Made by a program: the position numbers and the translations under genes
The notes under the pieces: generated by a model
Told to the model about the DNA's origin: nothing
What the model saw: only the letters and a program-made list of their open reading frames with translations
Database searches by the model: none
Origin: NORP240 sp038134485
GTDB taxonomy: Bacteria; Pseudomonadota; Gammaproteobacteria; Pseudomonadales; Pseudohongiellaceae
Direction: 5' to 3'
Assembly (NCBI GenBank): GCA_038134485.1
Contig: JAYPVG010000002.1
Span: 62,001-126,000, forward strand
Length of the DNA stretch: 64,000 bases
Shown: in pieces, positions 43,636 through 52,036 of the stretch
Layout: each line of letters begins with the position of its first letter
How positions within the stretch are numbered: position 1 is the stretch's first letter

Positions 43636-46600
43636 ATGCCCCTCAGTCTATTCAATTCAGCCTGTCGTGACTGGTTCCAAAACCAATTCGGACAACCTAC
43701 GTCATCCCAGACTGAGGCCTGGCCAGCAATACAGCAGGGTCGACATACGCTAATAGCTGCACCCACCGGCAGTGGCAAGACGCTGGCTGCATTCTATGCG
43801 GTTATCGATGCTCTGATAGAACGGGGTCAAAAGCAGCCTTTGCCCAATGGTGTGCAAGTCGTTTATGTCTCTCCCCTCAAAGCTCTCAGTAACGACATTT
43901 ACCGCAACCTTGAAGTTCCATTGAACGGCATCGCCGAACAATTGCATCGGGAAGGTAATCCTCCCGTGGATATTCGCGTTGCAGTGCGGACCGGGGACAC
44001 GCCGCAAAACGAGCGGCAGAAGATGGCGAAAAACCCGCCCCACATACTCGTTACCACCCCTGAATCACTCTATCTGTTGCTCACCAGCGCTAGCGGTCGA
44101 GCCATGCTGAGCACCGCCCGAACGCTTATCATCGATGAAATTCATGCCCTGCTCGGCGACAAGCGCGGATCGCACCTGGCGCTTTCTGTTGAGAGGCTTG
44201 ATGCGCTGGCGAGTGCAAAATTGCAGCGCATCGGACTGTCGGCCACCCAAAAGCCCATCGAACTGGTAGCCGCTTACCTGGTTGGCAATGCCAATCTCCA
44301 TGATGGCAGCGCTGATTGCGTAGTTGTCGACTCTGGTCATCGTCGCGCGTTGAACCTCAGTCTGGAAATTCCTCGCTCGCCTCTTTCCGCTCTGATGAGC
44401 AATGAAGTCTGGGGTGAGTTGTACCAGCGTCTGGTGGAATTGATCGAGAGTCACGACACCACCTTGGTATTCGTCAATACCCGCCGCCTGTCAGAGCGTC
44501 TTGCCCTGGCCCTGACGGAGAGGCTGGGAGAAGGGAGCGTGTGCTCTCACCATGGCAGCATGAGCAAGGATCACAGGCATGCCGCCGAACAGCGCCTGAA
44601 AGCCGGGGAGCTTAAAGTCCTGGTAGCCACGGCATCTATGGAGCTCGGCATAGACGTGGGCTCGGTTGATCTGGTGGTGCAGTTCGCATCCCCAAAGAGC
44701 ATAGCAACCTACCTGCAGCGGGTGGGCAGAAGCGGACACTCGGTTGGCGGCACACCCAAGGGCATCCTGTTTCCCCTCACGCGTGACGACCTCGTTGAAT
44801 GCGCGGCACTGCTAGAGAGTGTCGGTCGCGGTGAGTTGGACCGCATCGTTATGCCGGAAAAACCGCTGGACATTCTCAGCCAGCAGATCGTGGCGGAAGT
44901 TTCCGCTCCAGGCTCGGCAGACTCGGACACGGAGCTGGCCTTTAGTGGTGATCGGCTATTCCAGTTGTTTGCCAATGCTTATCCGTACCGTGACCTCAGC
45001 CGTGAGGAATTTGATGAAATCGTTCTGATGTTGAGCGAGGGCTATACCACAAGGCGGGGACGGCGTGGCGCACATCTGCATCTGGACCGAATTAACGATC
45101 GCATCCGCCCGCGTCGGGGCAGTGGGTTGATCGCGTTGACAAACGGCGGAGCCATACCGGACATGTTCGACTATCAGGTGGTTTTGGATCCGGAAAATAC
45201 GGTCGTCGGTTCATTGAATGAAGATTTTGCCCTTGAGGCGTTGCCGGGTGACGTGTTCACCCTGGGCACCCACAGCTGGCAACTACTGAAAGTGGATGGG
45301 TTGAAAGTGAGAGTGCGAGACGCCCAGGGCATGCCCCCGACCATACCGTTCTGGTTCGGCGAAGGGGCGGGTCGAACCCGTGAACTTTCAGAAGCAGTAT
45401 CTCGCCTGCGGCGCCAGGTCGCGGAAAGCCTGCTCGAGAGTTCGCAGGAACAGACCATCGCCCGGGTAATGGAGTGGACCGGTATAGGCCACGATGCCGC
45501 GCAGCAACTGGTCGAGTACCTGTACGCCGGGTTGCAGTCACTCGGGGAGATGCCAACCCGGGAAAACCTGGTAATGGAGCGATTTTTCGATGAAGTGGGA
45601 GATATGCACCTGGTCATACATTCTCCGTTCGGCAGTCGGGTAAATCGGGGCTGGGGCCTGGCTCTGCGCAAGCGTTTTTGCCGCACGTTTAACTTCGAGC
45701 TGCAGGCAGCGGCCAATGAAGACAGCATCGTGATTTCTCTGGGCTCAGTGCACAGCTTCGAATTGCAAGAGGTTTACAATTATTTGCAGAGCAGCAGTCT
45801 CAGAGATGTTCTGGTGCAAGCCTTGCTGGATGCACCAATGTTCGAGGTGCGCTGGCGCTGGAATGCGACCCGGTCATTGGCAATCCAGCGCAATAGAGCA
45901 GGCAAAAGGGTACCGCCGCAGTTTCAGCGCATGGATGCTGAAGACCTGGTCGCCCATGTCTTCCCCGACCAGATTGCCTGCTTCGAAAATATTCAGGGTA
46001 AGCGTGAAGTTCCCGATCATCCGCTGGTCAACCAGACTATTCATGATTGCCTGACCGAAGCGATGGATATCGAAGAACTAACCGAACTCATCGGCAGTAT
46101 CGAACGCCGGGAGTTGAATTTGGTAGCCAAGGATCTCCGCGAACCCTCGCCGTTTGCGCAGGAAATCATTAACGCCAGACCCTATGCTTTTCTCGATGAT
46201 GCACCATTCGAGGAGCGGCGCACCAACGCTATCAAGAACCGCAGCTGGCTGGACCCGGCTGAAACTGGCAATCTGGCAGTGCTGGACCCCGAAGCGATTC
46301 GGCTGGTTAGAGAGCAAGCCTGGCCGATGGTCAACAATGCTGACGAATTACACGATGCCCTGTTGAGCCTGTTTTACCTGACCGCTGGCGAAGTCGACAA
46401 GTTTGATTACAGCGCCTTTATGAAACAGTTGATGTCCCAGCAACGTGTCTGTCAGGTAATTGGAAACGGCTCGCCTGGTGGCCCACTATGGATTGCCGCT
46501 GAAAAGCTGCCATTGTTCCGCGCTGCTTACCCTAAGGCCCGGTTCGAACCGAGTCCCGACCTTCCGGAAGAACTTAAACGTCAGGTTTGGCAATCGGAAG

Positions 46601-48093
46601 ATGCCGTTCGGGAAATTGTACGCGGGCGACTCGAGGGTTCGGGTCCTGTTACCGCGGGATTGCTTGCCGCTCAGTGCGGACTGCCAGATTCTGCGATCGA
46701 TGCTGCCCTGCTAGCTCTGGAAGTTGAAGGCTATGCATTCCGTGGAAACTTTACCGCGATCGCGGCGGCACCCCAGACTGATAGTGTCGAATGGTGCGAA
46801 AGGCGACTGCTGCAAAGAATCCATCGCTACACCATCGATGCTCATCGCAAGGCGATCAAGCCGGTATCGCTGCAGGATTACTTGCTGTATCTGTTCCAAT
46901 TGCATCAGTTGCAGACCGAATCCGAGGGCAATGGGCCTGACTTATTGCGGTATTCGATCGATGGCCAGACTCGATTGCAGGCCAGTCTGGCTTTACTGGA
47001 TGGTATTGCCGCTCCTGCAGCAGCCTGGGAAGCAGATATTATTCCCGCGCGTATCCGCGATTATGACCCGAGCTGGCTTGATGTCCTGTGTATCAGCGGT
47101 CGTATCGCCTGGGGACGGTTCACCCCGACAGCACCAAGACCCGGTGAAGAACAGCGGCGCAACCCGGGTCCGATCCGCAGCACACCAATAGTATTGGCCA
47201 GCAGAGAGAACCTCGATCTGTGGCAGGCGCTGGCGGCAGCATACAAGGGCAGTATTGACGAACTGCAGGCCGGAAATGAGGCGAAGCTTATACAGCGAGA
47301 CCTGCGTGAGCATGGTGCCAGTTTCGTTGCCGATATCCGCAACCGCACCGGCCTGTTGCGCGCCCAGATAGAAGTTGGATTGGCAGAACTGGTCAGTCTG
47401 GGCAGGGCGACCAGCGACAGTTTCACAGGATTACGGGCATTATTGACACCCGGTGACCGAAAACCCAGTCCCCGCTCCAGGAACAGGCGGCGCGCCATGT
47501 TTGGCATAGAAGACGCTGGCCGCTGGTCGTTGCTTGCCATTAATGATCAGCTTAGTCGCAATAACCACAGAAGCGATGGCAGCTTGACGGAAGACCAATT
47601 GGAGCGACTCATACATATCTACTTGCAGCGTTGGGGAGTCCTATTCAGAAAAATTCTTGAGCGCGAGATCATCGCACCGCCCTGGCGTGAGTTGTTGCGG
47701 GTGTTGCGGCGCATGGAACTACAGGGCAACGTCCGCGGTGGTCGGTTTATCGCGGGGGTGAGCGGTGAACAATTTGCCTACAGTGATACCGTTGACGGAA
47801 TACGCAAGATCTCCAGGCAACGGCGAAACGAAAGAGAACAGGAATATGTCACACTGGCGGCTGCAGACCCTCTTAATTTGTTGGGGTTACTCTCCCCAGA
47901 CAGTCGTCTGCCGCGTCTGGCCAGCAACCGGGTGTTGTATGGCGATGGAGTTCCATTGGCTGTGCTGCAAGCTAATCAGGCGAGTTTCCTGAAAGATATT
48001 CCCGCAGACCGTCAGTGGAAGTTGCAGCAACTCCTGTTGCAGCGCCGCTTCCCGCCCCGATTGCGCAGTTATCTCGGCAAGCGAGTGCACTGA
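43636..48093 (+). CDS. lhr: Large helicase-related protein Lhr (DEAD/DEAH superfamily 2)
   Basis: The 1485-aa protein has the long-form Lhr length (E. coli 1538). The N-terminal helicase core shows the Walker A motif APTGSGKTLAAF, TPESLYLLLTS, the DEIH box (IIDEIHALLGDKRGSHL), LSATQKP, VFVNTRRLSERLA and the motif VI segment YLQRVGRSGHSVGG. The C-terminal half has the winged-helix and Lhr-CTD regions, ending with FPPRLRSYLGKR. Lhr proteins are 3'-5' ATP-dependent helicases with a role in DNA repair. It is divergent from lepB. Confidence 0.93.
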   Translation: MPLSLFNSACRDWFQNQFGQPTSSQTEAWPAIQQGRHTLIAAPTGSGKTLAAFYAVIDALIERGQKQPLPNGVQVVYVSPLKALSNDIYRNLEVPLNGIAEQLHREGNPPVDIRVAVRTGDTPQNERQKMAKNPPHILVTTPESLYLLLTSASGRAMLSTARTLIIDEIHALLGDKRGSHLALSVERLDALASAKLQRIGLSATQKPIELVAAYLVGNANLHDGSADCVVVDSGHRRALNLSLEIPRSPLSALMSNEVWGELYQRLVELIESHDTTLVFVNTRRLSERLALALTERLGEGSVCSHHGSMSKDHRHAAEQRLKAGELKVLVATASMELGIDVGSVDLVVQFASPKSIATYLQRVGRSGHSVGGTPKGILFPLTRDDLVECAALLESVGRGELDRIVMPEKPLDILSQQIVAEVSAPGSADSDTELAFSGDRLFQLFANAYPYRDLSREEFDEIVLMLSEGYTTRRGRRGAHLHLDRINDRIRPRRGSGLIALTNGGAIPDMFDYQVVLDPENTVVGSLNEDFALEALPGDVFTLGTHSWQLLKVDGLKVRVRDAQGMPPTIPFWFGEGAGRTRELSEAVSRLRRQVAESLLESSQEQTIARVMEWTGIGHDAAQQLVEYLYAGLQSLGEMPTRENLVMERFFDEVGDMHLVIHSPFGSRVNRGWGLALRKRFCRTFNFELQAAANEDSIVISLGSVHSFELQEVYNYLQSSSLRDVLVQALLDAPMFEVRWRWNATRSLAIQRNRAGKRVPPQFQRMDAEDLVAHVFPDQIACFENIQGKREVPDHPLVNQTIHDCLTEAMDIEELTELIGSIERRELNLVAKDLREPSPFAQEIINARPYAFLDDAPFEERRTNAIKNRSWLDPAETGNLAVLDPEAIRLVREQAWPMVNNADELHDALLSLFYLTAGEVDKFDYSAFMKQLMSQQRVCQVIGNGSPGGPLWIAAEKLPLFRAAYPKARFEPSPDLPEELKRQVWQSEDAVREIVRGRLEGSGPVTAGLLAAQCGLPDSAIDAALLALEVEGYAFRGNFTAIAAAPQTDSVEWCERRLLQRIHRYTIDAHRKAIKPVSLQDYLLYLFQLHQLQTESEGNGPDLLRYSIDGQTRLQASLALLDGIAAPAAAWEADIIPARIRDYDPSWLDVLCISGRIAWGRFTPTAPRPGEEQRRNPGPIRSTPIVLASRENLDLWQALAAAYKGSIDELQAGNEAKLIQRDLREHGASFVADIRNRTGLLRAQIEVGLAELVSLGRATSDSFTGLRALLTPGDRKPSPRSRNRRRAMFGIEDAGRWSLLAINDQLSRNNHRSDGSLTEDQLERLIHIYLQRWGVLFRKILEREIIAPPWRELLRVLRRMELQGNVRGGRFIAGVSGEQFAYSDTVDGIRKISRQRRNEREQEYVTLAAADPLNLLGLLSPDSRLPRLASNRVLYGDGVPLAVLQANQASFLKDIPADRQWKLQQLLLQRRFPPRLRSYLGKRVH

Positions 48094-48116
48094 ACGATTC
48101 TTGACTTGACCTACAA

Positions 48117-48340
48117 ACAAAAATCCCGCTATCGACCTGCGCCGATAACGGGACTTTCAGCCTATGGGAGCGAACTCCAGTTAAAGCATACTTAATCTAA
48201 CCGAAATGCTTCGGTTGATCAGGCGCGATAACCGGAGGCTCCCTTAATAGATTGACTATTGATGGGATCACCTCCTTGACAGTCAGGGTGGTAATCGAAT
48301 GTACGAAAGCTCCCCCTGTTAGAGCCTTCTACAACAAGTC
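48117..48340 (-). ncRNA. Candidate small RNA with 13-nt complement to the 16S rRNA 3' end
   Basis: On the minus strand a near-consensus sigma-70 promoter (48347-48375) and an intrinsic terminator (48119-48153) bracket about 224 nt with no convincing gene. The RNA contains AAGGAGGUGAUCC (48277 down to 48265), the full complement of the 16S 3' tail GGAUCACCUCCUU. No ATG, GTG or TTG lies at a normal distance after it; the only GTG overlaps the motif itself and would give a 24-aa peptide. Further structure: the hairpin AACCGAA-AUGC-UUCGGUU seen at 48199-48216, and GGGAGC/GCUCCC (48166-48171 with 48238-48243) closing a long domain. It does not look like 6S, tmRNA, SRP RNA or RNase P. This gap (48094-48639) is the only stretch over 300 bases without a protein gene. 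Confidence 0.6.
48119..48153 (-). terminator. Intrinsic terminator of the candidate small RNA
   Basis: On the minus strand TCCCGTTATCG and CGATAGCGGGA (48124-48134 with 48143-48153) form an 11-bp stem with one mismatch, followed by TTTTTGTTT. On the + strand the same hairpin lacks a T-run, though it could still mark the end of lhr transcription. Confidence 0.7.
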
Positions 48341-48346
48341 AGTAGT

Positions 48347-48375
48347 TTTATATCCCAGCCCGGAAATCCTGTCAA
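48347..48375 (-). promoter_or_regulatory. Near-consensus sigma-70 promoter for the candidate small RNA
   Basis: Minus strand: TTGACA (48370-48375), a 17-nt spacer, then TATAAA (48347-48352). Transcription should begin near 48340. This is the closest match to the sigma-70 consensus that I found in the window. Confidence 0.7.
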
Positions 48376-48639
48376 AGTAAACTTCAAGGTAACTTTTCGG
48401 TACCCGGTATTCGCCAGGAAGCGAGTATTTTTTGGGGGCAAGATAAGCCGCAGGCCTATTCCCGGGGGTAACAGATTCGGCGTCAGTTTTTTGCGATTCT
48501 TGAGGAAATTTATCAAATAGACACAATTTCTGTGCGGCAGTTCACATGGATCCATGGGCTAGTGTGCAGCACATCACATCATTCGATCGATTCCATGCCC
48601 TAGACTGCATCAGTCAAAACAAGATACGTGGTATTGATA

Positions 48640-49008
48640 ATGTTAATGCATCAAATGCAAATGATTGAACGCCGAAGGCACAAGCGAGTGCCCGTTCAGT
48701 TCTGGGTCAGTCTGTCCCATTCGTTGCTGGGAGTTGTCACCGGACAGGTGCATGAAATGTCTCATGGTGGGCTCTCTCTCAGTCTGGATGAAGAAGTCTC
48801 GTTGTTTCCCATGATGGAACTGGATGCTAGGTTGCACGGTGAAGGCTGGGATGACTCCATGCCAGCTCTGCCGGTGCAGGTTGTCAGAGTCAATAAACGT
48901 GAAGTGGCAATGAAGTTTCTGGGGGTTGATGAGGAAAACTGGGAGTTCTCTTATCTGGAGGAAGAACTAGCTTTCGATTTTGACCCCATGTATCGGGAAA
49001 TCGCCTGA
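48640..49008 (+). CDS. PilZ-domain protein
   Basis: The protein is about 122 aa from ATG 48640; in-frame ATGs at 48646, 48655 and 48661, or GTG 48628, are possible and none has a clear ribosome site. It carries the c-di-GMP binding signature of PilZ: the Arg-rich ERRRHKRVPV, then EMSHGGLSL as the [DN]xSxxG-type motif (Glu in the first position), then LPVQVVRVNKREVAMKFLG. It is probably a small cytoplasmic c-di-GMP effector. An intrinsic terminator follows at 49050. Confidence 0.82.
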   Translation: MLMHQMQMIERRRHKRVPVQFWVSLSHSLLGVVTGQVHEMSHGGLSLSLDEEVSLFPMMELDARLHGEGWDDSMPALPVQVVRVNKREVAMKFLGVDEENWEFSYLEEELAFDFDPMYREIA

Positions 49009-49049
49009 TATAATATCCCCGGCTTTAGTGCCGGAATTGAAAATTTCAG

Positions 49050-49086
49050 AGGCCTGATGATGTTACCGTCTTCGGGCCTTTTTTTT
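49050..49086 (+). terminator. Intrinsic terminator after the PilZ gene
   Basis: AGGCCTGA (49050-49057) pairs with TCGGGCCT (49072-49079) with one G-U pair, followed by eight Ts. It lies 41 bases past the PilZ stop. Confidence 0.8.
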
Positions 49087-49096
49087 ATGCGCGTCG

Positions 49097-49459
49097 TTAG
49101 CCGAGAGAGAGAAATACCCGAATCGAAAGGTACAAAACGAAAAAAGCTGTAGTCAGATACAAAGCAACTTTAAGCGGAGCATCGCGAAAGTTTTTCCATA
49201 AGGTTCGATGTTCGCCAGTCTTACGAAGTTGTTCGTATCGCGTTCTTGCGGTCAGGTATCTGGTCTGCTGATACTGGTCCAGTAACTGCATGGCCTGGGC
49301 AAGCTTTTCGTCATCTTTGATCCATATTGCCGGCATCGAGATTCGCCAGTTGCCAGCGGAGGTTTCGTAAAAATCAATGTTATGATGCTCTAGCAGGGCT
49401 CGAACTTCCTCTGCCTCGTCTTCAGGGACATGGCGAAGTCTGAACAACAATGTGGCCAA
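49097..49459 (-). CDS. DUF6164-type small membrane protein
   Basis: The 120-aa protein begins LLFRLRHVPEDEAEEVRALL, a DUF2007-like signal-domain fold, followed by FYETSAGNWRISMPAIW. One membrane helix is at the C-terminus (VALYLTTAFFVLYLSIRVFL). The pattern matches the DUF6164 family as I recall it; function is unknown. It is convergent with the PilZ gene across the terminator and divergent from the TraB gene. Confidence 0.75.
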   Translation of the reverse strand: MATLLFRLRHVPEDEAEEVRALLEHHNIDFYETSAGNWRISMPAIWIKDDEKLAQAMQLLDQYQQTRYLTARTRYEQLRKTGEHRTLWKNFRDAPLKVALYLTTAFFVLYLSIRVFLSLG

Positions 49460-49574
49460 TGAAATGATCCTGTACAGTGGTGATTAGAGTATCAATTAAG
49501 CTCGCTTCGACTTTTTCGCGTTTCAAAGCCATGCTAAGTTTAGCCCAACACCATCACAGGTAACAGGACACAGC

Positions 49575-50474
49575 ATGTCTCTCAGAAAAGCTCTAATGAT
49601 TGACTGCGTTTCTCCAGTGACTTTACAAGTCCTGGTAACGCTCTTTTTCTTTGTAACTATGAATGCGAAGGCCGATTCCTCGGTCTGGGTTGCAACTTCC
49701 GGGGACAACAAGGTTTATCTCGGAGGTACGGTTCATTTGCTGCGACCCGATGACTATCCGCTGCCTGATGAGTATGACCAGGCTTACGCAGATTCAGAGA
49801 GACTGTTTTTCGAAACTGATGTGAGCTCGATGAATGATATGGCGGTTCAGGCCAGTTTGCTGCAACAGTTGACTTACAGCGATTCTCGCACCCTCCAAAC
49901 GGTGCTGAACAAGGAAGCTTATGAATCTCTGGCCAGCCACCTCGCCACGGTAGGTATGCCGATCATGATGATGGAAAAATTTAAACCGGGGTTGGTGGTA
50001 AGCACTCTGCAAATATTTGAATTTCAGAAACTGGGCTTTACCCCTCAGGGTGTCGATGTCTATTTCAATAATCGAGCTATCGGCGACGCCAAGCGTGTCG
50101 GTGAGCTGGAATCGGTTCAGGAACAAATCAACTATATCGCCAATATGGGCGAGGGCAACGAAAGCGAATTCATATTGCTATCACTCGACGAGCTGGAAGA
50201 AATATCCAGCAGTATGGAAGACCTGATAAGGGCCTGGCGAGAAGGAGACATGCAGGCACTGGCCGAACTGTTTGTCGACTCTATGCGTTCGGAGTCAGAA
50301 GATCTGTACAATTCTCTGCTCCTGGAACGAAATCAGAATTGGCTACCGTTGATTGAACAAATGTTTAGCGAAGACGGAACAGAGTTCGTGTTAGTCGGGG
50401 CTGCTCATCTGGTCGGCGACGACGGACTGTTGAGTTTATTGCAAGCCAGGGGTTATCAGGTGGAACAGCTCTAA
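49575..50474 (+). CDS. TraB/GumN family protein
   Basis: The 299-aa protein has an N-terminal signal peptide or anchor (VLVTLFFFVTMNAKAD). Two family motifs are visible: YLGGTVHLLRPDDYPLP near the start and EFVLVGAAHLVGDDGLLSLL near the end, which hold the GxxH pairs thought to bind metal in the TIKI/TraB metalloprotease fold. It is probably periplasmic. The role in bacteria is not established and the neighbours give no hint. Confidence 0.85.
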   Translation: MSLRKALMIDCVSPVTLQVLVTLFFFVTMNAKADSSVWVATSGDNKVYLGGTVHLLRPDDYPLPDEYDQAYADSERLFFETDVSSMNDMAVQASLLQQLTYSDSRTLQTVLNKEAYESLASHLATVGMPIMMMEKFKPGLVVSTLQIFEFQKLGFTPQGVDVYFNNRAIGDAKRVGELESVQEQINYIANMGEGNESEFILLSLDELEEISSSMEDLIRAWREGDMQALAELFVDSMRSESEDLYNSLLLERNQNWLPLIEQMFSEDGTEFVLVGAAHLVGDDGLLSLLQARGYQVEQL

Positions 50475-50595
50475 CGCCCTGCTGTAAGGCCGTCTCAATA
50501 GGAAAAAAATAGAGATAATGCAGGGTTTGTGGCGTATCTCTGCCAGTTTAAGATCGGACTGACAGAGAATTGCTGGCGAAGTCAATCAAGGCCAT

Positions 50596-50769
50596 TTAGC
50601 TGGATTTATGGCTTAGCACTATCTGCCGAGGGCCGCTGGTGGAGGTCTGACCGCTGACACCGGAGGGTATTTTCTGCACCTTGCCGCCAGCTTTCAGGAA
50701 CTCTGCAATATGCTGCTCCAGATCATCGCGACTCGCCACGGGTGCGGATTTCTTTGCTTTGTTTGCCAT
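50596..50769 (-). CDS. Small basic protein resembling the C-terminal part of SutA
   Basis: The 57-aa protein starts at ATG 50769 with AGTAGG about 5-10 nt upstream. The sequence has a Lys/Ala-rich head (ANKAKKSAP), an amphipathic helix SRDDLEQHIAEFLKAGGKVQ, and a tail IPSGVSGQTSTSGPRQIVL. The EFLxxGGKVQxI pattern recalls the C-terminal half of the Pseudomonas RNA-polymerase-binding regulator SutA, without its long acidic N-terminal arm. That resemblance is from memory and needs alignment. The spacing and codon pattern support a real gene. Confidence 0.6.
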   Translation of the reverse strand: MANKAKKSAPVASRDDLEQHIAEFLKAGGKVQKIPSGVSGQTSTSGPRQIVLSHKSS

Positions 50770-50932
50770 AACTGCCTACTTCTGAATTTCAGGGGTGAAG
50801 AGCGATTATACACGAAATTCAAGGCAGCCGCTAAATCCCTCTCTACCGCTAATATATGCGCATTGGGGCTTATGCTTCTGTTTGCGATAGAGATAAATTA
50901 AGAATTATTGGTCGGATGATTTCGACAGGATT

Positions 50933-51235
50933 CTATAATTCTTTCAGCTTCTTGCGGGGCCGAGCATAGTAGTCAGAGTAATAATCCGCTGGCAGTTGAC
51001 CGAAAATATCATCCAGAGAAACTCCATAGATGACCTTGATCTTGGCAAGCAGTTCCAGGTCAAGATGACAACCATAGTTGCGAACCGTTTCGATGTCTTC
51101 AAGCTGCTTGCGCGAGATTCCCAGCAGGCTGGCACCTTCGTTCATTGAGTAGCCCTTGCGCAGGCGCAGCCGGCGAATGCTTCGCTTGACATTTATCGTA
51201 GCGGGCGAAAACTTCGATCTTTCCTGGTTATTCAT
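50933..51235 (-). CDS. Helix-turn-helix (XRE-like) transcription regulator
   Basis: The protein is about 100 aa from ATG 51235; the frame is open to a TTG at 51325 but that leader is Asn/Gln/His-rich and unconvincing. The HTH is RRLRLRKGYSMNEGASLLGI followed by SRKQLEDIETVRNYG, typical of Cro/C1-type domains. The C-terminal tail is Tyr- and Lys-rich (PADYYSDYYARPRKK). Its target is unknown. A 10-bp inverted repeat lies 180 bases upstream (51417-51519). Confidence 0.78.
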   Translation of the reverse strand: MNNQERSKFSPATINVKRSIRRLRLRKGYSMNEGASLLGISRKQLEDIETVRNYGCHLDLELLAKIKVIYGVSLDDIFGQLPADYYSDYYARPRKKLKEL

Positions 51236-51416
51236 TGGTTTGCAGGCAGAATCAATCTGACGATGCCCCTGATGCTGATTAGTGTTAATTCGGGAGTTGC
51301 CAGCGTGCGCTTGTTCTTTCAACAAGTACCTGATGTCAGGCGAAAGTATGTCACTACCCTGACAGATACCCCCCTTGCGCTATATCCTCAGAATCTAACA
51401 CAAGGCCTGTAACGAG

Positions 51417-51519
51417 TTAACCGCTTTTCGATTCTTATAGATGATTCAGAAGCTGCTGCAAATTAGTAATAATAGGTTACGGTTGCAAAATTGAGTGATC
51501 AGTGCGCTGAAGCGGTTAA
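51417..51519. repeat. Pair of 10-bp inverted repeats flanking an AT-rich 83-bp stretch
   Basis: TTAACCGCTT (51417-51426) and its exact reverse complement AAGCGGTTAA (51510-51519) bound an AT-rich segment between the HTH and YjbR-family genes. It could be an operator pair for the HTH regulator or a very small MITE with TTAA ends. A single occurrence in the window does not allow a choice. Confidence 0.35.
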
Positions 51520-51535
51520 TTTGAGGATTATCTGG

Positions 51536-51895
51536 CTATAGCTGAGCGAGTAGAGCAGCTCGGGCGTTTTTCGGCAGATTTTTCACTACTAGAATATACG
51601 AGTTATCGATCATCCTGCGGATCTCGTTGACGGGAATACTGCCGTCCAGAGTAACGGTATTCCAGTGTTTTTTGTTCATGTGGTAACCGGGCCTGACTGC
51701 CGGGAAGATGTCCCTTAATGCCGACGCCTCGTCAGGATCACATTTCAAATTCATCTCTACGATACCCATGCGCTCGCTCAAGGTAGCGAACATCCTGCCT
51801 CTGATTTTCGGGACAAGGATGTTTGGATAGAAGGGATAACCTTCTACCGCCTCGGGTTTGCCAAGTAGATACTCTTTTGCTTGTTGGTAGTCCAT
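51536..51895 (-). CDS. MmcQ/YjbR family protein
   Basis: The 119-aa protein matches the YjbR (CyaY-like fold) family: AKEYLLGKPEAVEGYPF at the start, MFATLSER, LNLKCDPDEA-like MNLKCDPDEASAL, then RPGYHMNKKHWNTVTLDG. The family is sometimes described as DNA-binding, with weak support. It is divergent from the molybdopterin oxidoreductase gene. Confidence 0.88.
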   Translation of the reverse strand: MDYQQAKEYLLGKPEAVEGYPFYPNILVPKIRGRMFATLSERMGIVEMNLKCDPDEASALRDIFPAVRPGYHMNKKHWNTVTLDGSIPVNEIRRMIDNSYILVVKNLPKNARAALLAQL

Positions 51896-52036
51896 TGCTT
51901 TGTAATGTGGACTGATTCCACAATTGTGTTATTGTTGCTCAGTCAAGGTCGGAGTAACCATATCGAATATTAAGCTTGGCTTGAAGATTCGCAGCAGGAT
52001 ATGACGCGACTTAATAATTAAAATGAGGGGATCGTG

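Noticed and set aside
48265..48277. Fragment of a 16S rRNA gene (GGATCACCTCCTT on the + strand)
   Set aside because: Only 13 nt match; the flanking bases do not resemble 16S or a spacer, and the strand with a promoter and terminator is the opposite one.
48319..48555. Minus-strand open frame of 78 codons between lhr and the PilZ gene
   Set aside because: Biased composition, no ribosome site, no recognisable domain, and it overlaps the small RNA promoter.
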